Source: Campylorhamphus procurvoides (taxonomy: Eukaryota > Chordata > Aves > Passeriformes > Dendrocolaptidae). Taken from it: DNA of 64,000 bases. The translations under genes and the position numbers were made by a program. Below the pieces are notes generated by a model. It was not told the DNA's origin. It did no database searches and saw only the letters and a program-made list of their open reading frames with translations. Position 1 is the stretch's first letter. Every line of letters begins with the position of its first letter. The DNA is taken from positions 1 to 64,000 of the forward strand of contig WBMV01008391.1 in NCBI GenBank assembly GCA_013396655.1. Reading direction: 5' to 3'. Below, one piece after another: positions 13,580-24,600 of this stretch.

Positions 13580-16574
13580 TGGTATCACTATGTCTTATGA
13601 GTGAGATGGGAGACTGAACCATGTCAGAAAGGGAACTGCAAGGGAGTTAATTTATTTGGCATGATAAAGGAGGCTGTATTATGAGGGATAACAGATTTTA
13701 ATCTAAGAAATAGTGCCACTTGATGACTTTGGTAGGGTGCTTTAGTGTACTGAACAAAGCAACTTAACTAAAACAAAAAAACTGGCCATGAAGGATATCT
13801 TGGAGGGGTTTGCTCTATGTTTTGCTTCGGAGGTCATAAACAAACCACATACTGAATATTGCTTTTTGTGCATAATGAAAGGCTCTAAGTTGTCCCATTG
13901 GTTTCAGCAGAATGAGATTGATGTGTTAGGGCTGGCTTTTCATGCAGGCACCACTGCTATTATTCTTTATTAATTTGCCAAACAGGCATTTTGCAGGCAG
14001 TCACAGGAAGGTTTTTACCCTGAGGAGCAGGAGAGTGTAATTAATCCTAGCAGTGATTTTAACAGGATATTTCAGGCACTTAAAATTACATACATATTTT
14101 TTCTAGAATCAGGTGTAGAGGAGAGGTATGGACCAGTTCTGCAAAGTTGTGGCATCTCCACCACAAAGCCCAAACTCCTTCTCTCCCCTGTCAGCATCTC
14201 ACTCTGTGGTCTGTTGACCCTTTGCATTTGGACTTTGATGTGTAGGAAGGGAGAAGTCCTGGAGCTGTATAGCTGCAGCTGTGCACTCCAAAGTGCTTGA
14301 CTAGGAAATACACAGGAGTCAGAAGCTCACAGTGGAGCATTTTCCATGGTTGTATTTGGCTTGACTGAGATGCAGCTGTTGTTCAGGCCATGGACTCACA
14401 GACAATCTCCATGCTCAGCAGAAGATTGGAGAAAACCATCTGTTGCCATACCTGGACAGCAGAACACCACAATTTCTTAAATATTTTGAATGTTTTTCAA
14501 TGAGACATCATGGACCATTATTGTCATGCATTAATTATTTTTAATAGTGCCATGGTTCTGATTTTTGTTTATTCAGGACAAATTCAGTCCCAGAATAAAC
14601 TAGTATAGCTTCAAGGCAAACCTTAGGGTTAAATATGAAGTAAGGCTCTAAAGATACACATTTGGCAATGGGATGGGGGCTGGTATGTGAAAAGAGGGCA
14701 TGACTGAGCTATTAAAGCCTTTTTTGGATTTGTTATAATTCTCTTGGTTCTGTGCTTATAGTTACATGACTGTGTAAAGATTCACATCCTTGTAAGTAGA
14801 TGGGGTCTTGAGTTTAGAAAGTACCTTTTATGAGTCCATAGCAGTTTACAGATGATGCACCATTTATATTTTACTTGAGTGAAGCAATTTTGAACAGTGA
14901 ATGAGAGAAATTAAGACTTTGCTCAATCTAAAACCAGTTTAACTAACTTTTTTTTTAATGTTTAAATTCTTCTAATTGAAAATGTAACAGTACATTCTAC
15001 ATTAAAATTACAAGTAATAATCATAATAATGATGTCCAGATTTTATGTAGCATTTGTATTTCTTATTAGTGGTAGTTTCCAGCTATGATGATAATGTGTG
15101 AAATAATTTCCATGGGCTCATGTGCTTGCTATGAAAATATAAGTTCAACCCATAGTCTTTAGTGAACATTTAGTTATGAAGAACCTTTATAAAAAAATGG
15201 CCACTTGGGAAGCAATTACTAATAATTACAGAATCTTTCATCACTGCTTTTGATCTTTCGCATGCATGGATCTAAACCCCTAATATTCACGTTGCTGACA
15301 GTACAGCACAGTTCAACAATAGCTTTGATGCCAGTAGGAACAAAAGGGCTTTTTAAAAATATTCAATTCAGCAATTACTGTCACAGCTCTTCTCCTTGAA
15401 TGCAACTGTGTGTGTTCTTTGCAGTTAATGAATTCATATTACCTTTTAGAATTCACAGTACTTTTTTCGGCACTTACAGTTTTTAGATGTGAGTTGTATC
15501 AATAGTGATATCCATCATCACTAGATGTTTGCTCTGTGAGCGTATGGTGCCCTGTGTGCAATGCATACAATTACTTTTGAACCGTAGACAAGCTAATAGT
15601 CAGGCCACTTCATGCCTTAGGCAGGGGACATCTGCCAAGCATATATTGTACCCTATCAATAGGTCTTCAATCTTTTACATCTCATGAAGTTAATTTTTCC
15701 TGGGGCTCTAGATAATTTTTCTTGTCAAATGAAAGAACAGTCATTTCACAAACAACAGACAATGATTCTTGAAATACTCACCTTCTTTTTTAAATGTGAA
15801 AAGCTGGTTTGTTCAACGAGAATAGTTTTCTGTTAATTTTCTTGGGACTTACGAAAAGAAGACAAACACAAATTATTGTGCTAAGGCAAAGGTATTTAGA
15901 CTAGGTCTGGAATGTAAAATGTATCTGTGAAGTATGTGGTACATATATCTATATAACTTGTAATACATCTCTCATATCTGATATAAATCATATATGGTGA
16001 AGTATAGCCAACATTGTTCACACATTTGTAAGGTACAACCCATCATTTCTTGTCACTTTAGACTGTGCAATTTTTGGGATAAGGGACCATTTCACCATTT
16101 GGCATCTCAGCAGCATCTCAGAGCATTCCCATCTGTGTTAGAGGTTGCTGCTGCCTTGTGCCCAGTTGCTGAAAGGTCTTCAGGCACATGGGGAAGGGCT
16201 TCACGAGGTGATATTGCAGGGATACAGCCTTTGCTTCACAAGTCAGGAGACGTGCAGTGCTGTGTCCTGTGACCAGGGACCACTGGGCCGTGGCTGGTGC
16301 ACATGGCATCTATCAGGGCTTCTCTGAACATGGAGCTGGATTTGATCACTTCTCCCTCACAGTACTGAGGCTTCTTTCCATCTTTAAGCTTGCCTGTACC
16401 TATCTAGCATATACCTGGGCAAAATAACTCTCTTGGCCTAGCTGTGGGGCCAAGAAATTGGAGAGAAGCTGTTAGACTAGGACTGGAAAAGTCAACGTAA
16501 GTGGGCTACACAACAGCACTACAAAACTCTGTATATGGAGACGGTGGACAAGGGCTAAACATTCACTGTTTCAT
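13580..16574. other. Non-coding DNA, no gene seen
   Basis: Strongly AT-rich, especially at 14930-15110 and 15890-16000, where poly-A and poly-T rich words and ATATCTATAT-like strings dominate. No open frame exceeds about 92 codons, and the two overlapping frames near 16000-16327 look like chance products. No repeat family was recognised until the CR1 tail that follows. Confidence 0.65.
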
Positions 16575-16985
16575 CCTGGGCAAGGATAAGTGTCCATCAG
16601 ATGGGCTACTTGGGAGACAGGCAATTCTCTGTATAATAGGCAATGAACCAGAATGTCTCCCTGCCAAAGGATGTTATGTATGCAAAAGTTCAAGAAAAGA
16701 CTGGGTAAGTACTTGAAAGAGAGATTTACGAAGGATTACTAAACAGGTGAAGGACATGAGGTTTAGAAAATGTATTCAGTTGAAAATAGCCAGAAGTGGA
16801 GATTGTGTGGGAAAGTGTTGTAAATGTTCACCCATTTCTTAATTTTCAATGAATATGGCTTATGGCTGGAGGCTGGAACTGGCCTAGGCAGAGCCTTTGT
16901 TTGAACCAAGTACATCCACATGTAGATCACAGTGCTGGGGTAGAAGGCAGCAATTGTGGTCAACCCCTGAAGAAAGGCAGCCATC
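16575..16985 (+). mobile_element. Ancient CR1-type LINE 3' tail
   Basis: This segment follows, in order, several landmarks of the 3' part of old amniote CR1 elements. They are a 'ccatcagatgggctacttgg' block with 'gagacaggc' (about 16592-16622), a 'ctgccaaaggatgttatg' block (about 16661-16678), then 'gttcaagaaaagactgggta' and 'agtacttgaaagagag' (about 16688-16723). After that come 'ggattacta' and finally 'ggctggaggctggaac'. The order and spacing agree with the C-terminal ORF2 coding sequence plus 3' UTR of these elements. The divergence is high, as expected for an insertion far older than the copy at 6.4 kb. The 3' limit is uncertain, and the first part of the match is weaker than the middle. 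Confidence 0.6.
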
Positions 16986-18476
16986 TCTTAATGCCTGTCC
17001 TTGAAAGATGACAGTACTGGAAATCAGTTGAAGTCATACATGTCTGGGGCCTTCGGAACCAGGCCCTGAGATCTGTCTGGCTTGACAGTCCTTTTTTATC
17101 CTTTTAAAGCCTTCAAGTCATTTATTTCCAGAGGATTTTGAATGCCTGCTATGGCAGCTGGAAGTTTGCCACTGTTGTCCTGCATCTGTGTCTGTGTGGA
17201 TTTGTTGGATGTTTTGGTTGAGTCAGTTCCACTTTAAATACACTTCAAATTTTAAATGGTGATGCCAGCAGCAGACTCAGTCAGCAACAACATAAACAAA
17301 TAGTTCTTCATCTCTGTGTGGACTCTTGTGCCACAATTTCCGATATGCTTCCAGAGCATGAAGTGGCAGCTTCAATGACCTGGCTTATCTCCTTCTGTCA
17401 ACTTAAACATGAAAAAAACTCCTTAATAAGTCATGTAATTACAAGTTACACAGAGATAGGAGTCTGAAACTTGCCGTATTAGGATTCTACCTGTAATTTG
17501 ATTCCCTTAAGCCAAAAAATTACACCTGATGTGCCTCGTGCTCCCCCATCTTGTCTTTTGTCATTCTCATAATTTGCTGACTTTAGATAGGACTTGTGGG
17601 CTTCCTTCTACACTAATGACTGCAGGTTTTCAGTCTCAAATGAATCAGCTTTTTATCCTGTAGTGTTTCCACTGATGGGCTAACCACTTTGCTTCTCTTT
17701 GGAAATGACTTGAAGAAAAGCTGGGGTACTCAAAAGTCTTCCTATATTCCCAACTAAATCAGTTGGTTTGATAAAAAATATTATATCTTCCTGCATGCTC
17801 TGTCTTTCTGATATCCTTCAATGGTCTCTACTGTAGTAGCACTATGTTTAGAACTGGCCAGTGCATCAGGAAGACTATCAAGGGTTTATTAAAAAACACT
17901 TCCATAACATATTTTCATCTTAAGATGAGTTCCTGTTTTTATGAACTTTGCTTCATTTGGAAAATAATTTTCTGTGACCTTTACAGTAAAAGATAGATTT
18001 CTATATTTTGCATTCTTCTTCTTATACAGAATACTGATAGTCTTCTCAAAGGAAATAATTTGAGATTATAATATACTTCTGAGCAAACACATCTAGGAGT
18101 AAAGGTGATTACAGATAAGGCAATACCTTCTATGTATATATTCTAGACCTTATCCCCTGTGCTCTGCAGAAGAGAAGTCTGACTTTGCAGGGAGGCAAGT
18201 CCACATCCTGACTTGATGATGGAGTAAGTGTGGGACCAGGTCCTGCCACCTGATCTGCAAGGCAACATGGAGTCAGTGCAGCCCTAAGTGAGGCCCCAGT
18301 ACAGAACAGCCTGGTAAGAGGCTTCCTGAGCTGAGAAGGCAGAAGACTTCTTTTACATTCTTCATGCTACTAATATGGTAGTATGGGATATCCAGCTGCT
18401 TTTGCCACACTCATCACCATATTGAGTGCCTAAAGGAATGATACTTGTCTTCTTTTTTTCCCCCCCGCAAACTCAG
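16986..18476. other. Non-coding DNA; possible intron end at its right side
   Basis: No gene is seen. The right edge (18444-18476) is a long pyrimidine tract, 'tgtcttctttttttcccccc', ending in 'gcaaactcag'. This is a textbook-quality 3' splice site if the following frame is a real exon. In that case this interval would be the end of an intron. Confidence 0.55.
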
Positions 18477-18775
18477 CGAAGAGTAGATTAATAGCACTTT
18501 CTGTTCCTCCTACTCATTCATTTGCTTTGGGCAGCAATAAACTCAGCAATTATGGCAACAGAAGCAGCAGCAGCCGCCAGCTTCCAAACCTTGGATTCAG
18601 CCAAGAAGAAAGGCGTCCTTCAAACGTGCACCATGCTGCTCAGCCCACAGTCAGAACAAAGTCTGCACCTCCCAGCAGTGAGGAAGGCAAATGTGCTAAA
18701 ACAGAGGCTTGCAAACACTCTTCCCCTCCTCTCTTGCCAAAGATAAACACTGAACTGGTCTGCAAACCTGACTGA
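18477..18775 (+). CDS. Possible terminal coding exon, protein not recognised
   Basis: A frame of 98 codons runs from just after a strong splice acceptor (AG at 18475-18476) to TGA at 18773-18775. The exon would start at the second base of a codon. A second, weaker acceptor is possible at 18533-18534. The predicted peptide is polar and low in Cys, Trp and Phe, unlike the chance frames elsewhere. It begins 'KSRLIALSVPPTHSF', has a serine run in 'NYGNRSSSSRQLPNLGF', a charged 'SQEERRPSN', a Pro/Ser/Lys stretch 'TVRTKSAPPSSEEGK', and ends 'LPKINTELVCKPD'. No membrane segment or known domain is visible. It looks like a disordered C-terminal tail. I do not recognise the protein, and no upstream partner exon was found in this window. 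A second frame overlaps but is Ala/Leu-rich and less convincing. A chance open frame, a conserved non-coding block or a decayed exon remain possible. Confidence 0.35.
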
Positions 18776-19985
18776 GGGTGAGAAACTGTTTTCCCCAATG
18801 TGTTTCAAAAAGGAGCTTCCCCTTCCTTTGCATGGGACAGCAACTCCAGATGAGTTCTTTTGAAGCAAAATTCCTGGAAAAAGTTGCCAAGCAATGAGAA
18901 CAGGGTGGCAGAGAGTCACTTGTGAGGCAACACTATCTTCCCACACAGGGGCACCTGTATTTTACATTCCATAGAGGGTATTTCTTCCCCAGCCTCAGTT
19001 TTTAGAGCATCACTCTTGGTAATGTTTCGTTAGCTACAATGGAGGGGATGCTGCAAGAAGTGACACATTGTAGTAAGCCAGAGCATTTTTATTTGCCTAT
19101 GTGAGTAAATTAGGGTTTTCACTGGCTTACTTTTTATTACAATGCACATCCTCTTTGAGTGGCTATTAACCTTCTCAGGTGAGTCAGTGTCAGAAGACTT
19201 CAAAATTGAGATCTACAATAAACATAGGCTATGATGACCCTATTCTTATTGCAAACCTCAGAAAACTATACTGGATCTCACTGTTAGAGGCAAAAGGATC
19301 TACAAAAACCACCAACCCTTATTCTTTTACCAAAGATGGGGAAAATAGTTTTCCTTTCACAATACAGTATGTCAGTTTTGAACCTACCAAGATTTATAAG
19401 GCCAGATTCTGGCCTCTGTTGGCTTCAGTGACTGGCCTCAACATTCATCTAGGGAGAGAGCATAGTCCATATTTCACTAAGTATCCCTCCCTGCCTGTTG
19501 ACAGGCCGCGGTTTGGGTTTAAAATGAAGTTGCAAAACCAGAGTGAAGACTTTAATGAACATTCCTTATTTGTTTTGTTTCCCTTAATCAGGATCAAACC
19601 AAACCTAAGTGTCACTCACACTAAAAATTTATATATTTTTGCCTCCTGGCTCGGAACCTGTGGGAGCCTTTGCTTTGATAGTCACTCCTGCGTTGGAGTC
19701 AGACTTTGAGTTTCTCAAACAGGAAGTCTGTTTACTTACTAGGGCTTTTTCTGAAGTACTAGTTTGGAGAATCCCTGTTGGCACTCATTAATAGAGGTTG
19801 CCCTGTGGACTGTATTTCCTTTGTGTCTCTAAAATGCCTCAGGACAGATGAGAGGTGTGCCTTCTGCAGTTAAAAAAAGTTAAATAAAATAGTATTGCCA
19901 ATTGAGAAAGTCAGTTAGGCCTTTGACCTTTAGAATAAGCACTGCCAGAAAAAAAATAAAGTGTCAGGATGTTGTAAGAATTAAG
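18776..19985 (+). other. Possible 3' UTR of the exon candidate, otherwise non-coding
   Basis: If the frame ending at 18775 is real, this would be its 3' untranslated region, ending near the AATAAA hexamers at 19883-19888 and 19955-19960. The 176-codon frame at 19179-19709 lies inside it. Its composition (Tyr, Phe, Leu, Ser and Asn rich) and lack of splice signals suggest chance. A near-palindromic word, ggccagattctggcc, sits at 19400-19414. Confidence 0.3.
19955..19960 (+). terminator. Candidate polyadenylation signal
   Basis: AATAAA is followed at once by the GT-rich stretch 'gtgtcaggatgttgt', the usual arrangement of hexamer and downstream element. An upstream AATAAA at 19883-19888 has a weaker downstream context. 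AATAAA is common by chance in AT-rich DNA, so this matters only if the 18477-18775 exon is real. Confidence 0.3.
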
Positions 19986-21643
19986 TGTATTACTGAGTCT
20001 AGTGGGAAAGAAGCCAGCGTCTTAAGTGGAGGGCACTGGAGTCTCTTGTTGATTGCAAATGACACTGCAATGCAAATCATGAGTGACGTTTTAGGCTATT
20101 CTCTTTCCCTTTTCCCACTCCAGGGATCTCTCTGTGCTCACTTAATCAAGAGAATGAGTTAGGTCCCCCAGAGATACACAGGGACCCAAACAGCCAAGCC
20201 AAATGTGAACCCACAGACTTCTGAATAGCTGAAATCTGCTGTTGAGCAATAGGAGGTGAGAAAATTCAGAGGAATGTAATACTTGATGAATGTAGGGCAT
20301 TGCTTTTTAAGGCAACTGTCTGTAGGCTGGCAGGGGGAGGGAAGTAGAATAATAATTGGAAAAGGAGTATATCAGGGCGGTTTTTCTGTCTTAATGATCC
20401 CCTCCTTTGCCTCTCAGAAGACTTTGGAGGTGGTGCAGTGCCTCTGCTCTGTTCCTTGTATAGACAGAATGAAGGATTTGTTATTTTAAGGGCATGGACA
20501 AATTTCAACCCCTGTCTAACTCCACATTACACATAGCGAGGATCAGCTATCTTTTTCTGTGTTTATACCAGGCCATGAAATGCAACATTAGCTGAGGTAT
20601 GCTCCCTGGCCATGCTAAGGCTGATAGCTGATGTTCTGAGAGTACACAAAGAACAAAATAGGATATAAATCCCTTCTTCTTCTGAAACAAATGTAAAAGG
20701 TACTGTAACTCTTCTGTACGAAAGGAATTTTCATTTCACCCATGTGTCACAGAAGGTCTGTTAAGTAACCAACATGCTTAGAGCTTTGGAAAGGAGTGTA
20801 GCATGGTCTCTGTGGACAATTATATTACACTTTAAACACATGAATTACAGTAGAATAGGAAGGAGCATATACGTGAGCCCAAATGTCTTCATAAACCATG
20901 GTAATAACAGGAAGGCTGATCCTCCCTGTCTCATTTGGACTCTGCAGCTGCCTGTTCTGCATTGCAATGCTCATTATAAGCAGAAAAGTGACTCTGAATT
21001 TTACTTTTAAACCACCAGCAACCGTTTTGCTACAAAGCAGAGCCATTTATATTTTCTAAGTCTGTCCTCACAGATACGAGAACAATACTGTGAAGAATAA
21101 AAAGAGCAATTGCCATGACTCTTCTTTGAGAGGGGTGAGTATTAACAACCCATTTGCCCTAGGGCCTCAATCACAGCTGGAACTAAGGGGCTCAGTGGCT
21201 GGGTAGTCCTCTGATTTTCACAAGACCGTATGGCAAAGGCAGATGCAGACGCAAAGGCTGAGATCAGGAATTTGTGTCTCTCCAGACAGACCTTCTTCCA
21301 CCCTGACCTTGAAAATTTAGAATTCCAAATCCCTCTCCTTGTATGCATTATTTAATAAAGAAGAACATTTTCTTAAATATTCAAGAAGCCAGAACACCTT
21401 GCATTTCTTCTCTCTATTCTACTGTCTTTGTAACTCTCACTCAAGAGCTAAGCCTATTTAAGTTTCCTATAATGATGCATATTGTAAAAGTTTATTACAA
21501 CAGAATTTAATGCCTGGGAAGAAAAAGTCTGCAGGCTGAAACATTATATCAAAGGTAACCTTTTGATAGAAAATTTTGCAGACATGGTAAATTTAATCTG
21601 ACTCAACTGTTTAACTCTTTGCAGTATTTTGCTCATATCTCTC
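19986..21643. other. Non-coding DNA, no gene seen
   Basis: Short chance frames on both strands, none above about 80 codons. No recognisable repeats or RNA genes. The sequence leads into the homopolymer and assembly gap. Confidence 0.65.
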
Positions 21644-21656
21644 GGGGGGGGGGGGG
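21644..21656. repeat. G13 homopolymer at gap edge
   Basis: Thirteen consecutive G bases stop exactly where the Ns begin, after 'catatctctc'. It may be a true G-rich tract that blocked assembly, or a base-calling artefact at a read end. Confidence 0.95.
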
Positions 21657-21683
21657 NNNNNNNNNNNNNNNNNNNNNNNNNNN
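21657..21683. other. Assembly gap (27 N)
   Basis: A run of 27 undetermined bases. The odd length suggests a size estimate rather than a fixed placeholder. The three open frames that cross it translate into X residues and should not be treated as genes. Confidence 0.99.
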
Positions 21684-24600
21684 CTTGTCTAATTATACTC
21701 TGCAGAAGGGATATAAAATTCTTCAAAATTCCAATGGCAGGATTTTTGGTGCAATTTCCAGGGAAGCTGAGAAGTGCAGAAGGGGTCAAACAGCAGAGAA
21801 CTGGGAGGAGGTGACCCAGCCTCATCCCTCCCAGCTTTAGGCAGCTATAAAACTGAACTTTTGCATGAAGTTGCCGTAGGTATCCTCTGTAGTCAGTGAT
21901 GAGAAATAGGCTACCAGAAATTGGAAATTCTCATCTAAAATGTGCTGAATCAATATCTGCAAGTAGCTCTGCCTGGCTACAGTCTAAAATTTCCATTCTG
22001 TTGCCTTAACACAGGTGTTTAGCATCATTTGAGATGCCCAAAGGAAGCCTACCTGCCCTCCAGATGCCACTCCAGAATGGCATGGATTTCTCTTAGATCT
22101 TACGTCACACATGCCAGGCCTTTGCAGACAGTGAGATACTCCAGGGAATCTCAGATGGCATCAAATGCTTATGTTTAGGCAGTTGACTCAAGTCCTAATT
22201 AACTGGACTGGCTGATTCTGGGTGAACAAATGAGATGAGAGAAATATAAGCTTTGTTATAGACAGTCTGAATATAGCCTTCAGTTCTTGTACAGAGGAAA
22301 AGCAACTGACTTCCATAACATAGGCTAACTCATTAGGTAATAGTACTTTGGGCATCTTTTGGATGTTTTTGCTGAATTAGATGTGACCTCAGAGGAGGAG
22401 AACCCACACTCAAGTGAGATCTTCAAAAACTTACAGTAGACTGCCTTGCCTTGCCTGGCCTTGCCTTGTCTTGCCTTGCCTTTGCCAGCTGCATAGAATA
22501 CAAACCAAAGAGCTGGATAAACGATTGCCTGGAAATCATGATCTCTGTTTTATCTAATCAGCTTCTGGATATTAGTAAATAAATCTTTTCACAGCTTTAT
22601 ACCTCAGGTTCCTTTTACCAATAGCTGGGAGTCATGACACTGACATCCTTTCTCAGGAGCTTTGATACGTTATGGAAAAGACTGATCATTTGCTTTTCGG
22701 GAGAACTGAAGAGACTGGCTGTTAACTATGCTGGGATATTTTGTGAAAGAAGTTGATCTTGTGTGTACTTTCCCAGCTTCAAGATGGTGCTGTGGATGTA
22801 CAATCTTCTTCTCTAGCAAGAAAATACTACATTCTGTTATTCTGAGAAACAAATTGTGGCATCTGACTTGAAGTAAAAAGATGTGATTTTACCAATCCCC
22901 ATCACACTTGTCATAAAGCTTGATCTGGCATAGATAACAATGTGACATTGATCTAGTGACGTCCTTGCCCATCTTGAATAAGTATTTAATTTTCTGTGTT
23001 GCCTCTACTGTGATTCAGTGCTTTACTACTTCTGTCTTGTCCTAATTACCTAGGAAACCTATTGTGTTTCTTCTGTTACTCAGAAATTCTTCCACTGAGA
23101 ATTTGCATGTTCTATAGTGCATATCCTGAGCTCCAGATGACAAATTACCTAGGGTGAAACTAAGATTTACCATGGCCAAGCAAGTGCAAATTATCTAGTC
23201 CTCGAGCAATCAGTTCTTCTATCACAAAAGACATTGACCCGCACCACTGTCATGAATACTCACTATATTAATGCAAAGTCAAGCTCAGTTTTCACACAGC
23301 ATTTGACCTTGCCTCCTTATGGAGATGTATATAACCTTCTATAGGGATGAAGTTAACACTCTCTCAGGATGCCTAATATGGCTCTACAAAAATTATTCTA
23401 AAATTGAGAGGCTATTTTAAGAAACGGAGATGTCCTTTTTGAAGGTAATTTGAGCCATGTTTCACCAGGCCATGAGACTGACATCAATCTCAGTTCAGTG
23501 CAGGGAGATTTTTCAAGAATCCCCAGGAAAATATGTTGTTTTCTATTACATTTTCTAGATGTTTCTGGTAGTATATTTAGGAGGAGAGTTGGAACAAGAC
23601 TGTGTAGGTTTCGTTAATCCAGCTCCCTGGTGAATTTTTTTTTCTGAATAGAAATCCTCTGGTTTAGTCCTTTAAAAACTTTTTAAATGTGATGTTCTCT
23701 GTGCTCTTGGTTCCCTTGCTGTGTTGGTAGTAGATAGCCTTCAGAGTTAATCCTCCTTTAAGTGGGAAGAAGACTGTTTCCAGGCTAAATGGCAGCTCCT
23801 ACATGTATGTTTAATTTGGTTGATCGATTTCAGTTTCAATGATCAATATCAAATACTTTTATTAATGTTCTTTATTGCTTCAGTTGAGTAGAAATCTTCC
23901 CTTCCGATGGACTTGCCTACATTTGATTCCAGAAAAAGTCTGCACAAAGCCTTGTTTAAAATTAGCAACATGCAACAGCATGAAGGTAAAAGAAGGACTG
24001 GATCAAGTTAAATACCTGGAGAGAAAAGAAATAGTAGGAGGCATAAACCAATAAAGTGTACACCAGCATGTGCATGGCATGCATGCGCAGGTTCTGGGTT
24101 TGCATGGCACCCTACCTGAGATTCCTTGGTGCTGCTAACATAAATAATTGATCTCAGCTGTGAAGGAAATCTAATGAAGCTTTCCTAGGGGGTAACTCAT
24201 TTGTCAAAAAAAGTTATAAAAAGCATCACTTTGTTATAAGGTCTTTATTCCACAAGATGATAGGCAGTGGATTCATATACCATTGTCCTGTAGAGCAGTA
24301 ATCTTTTGTCTTTAGGATATATAGGCATGCCATTATCATAGGCTCTTGTAACAGGGATGATGTTCAGCAAATGAACGGGGCTCAACTGCGCGACTCAGAA
24401 GTTTCATTTGATGTGCAAATGAGAGATCCTGTTCAATAGGGTACACATGTCCCAAATGTGTGTACATGAAACTCCACTTATTTTCTGCCAGAGCCTGCGA
24501 ATAACACAGTGTATCTGTCCTTGAGGGACTGCTTATCTTAATGTCACTAGCTGGAGTAAATTGAGTTTTCAGCCTGGAAAAGCTTTTCCTTCAAAGTGAA

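Noticed and set aside
19179..19709. 176-codon open frame
   Set aside because: Chance-like composition, no ATG in a good context, no domain and no splice signals; it lies in AT-rich DNA that could at most be 3' UTR.
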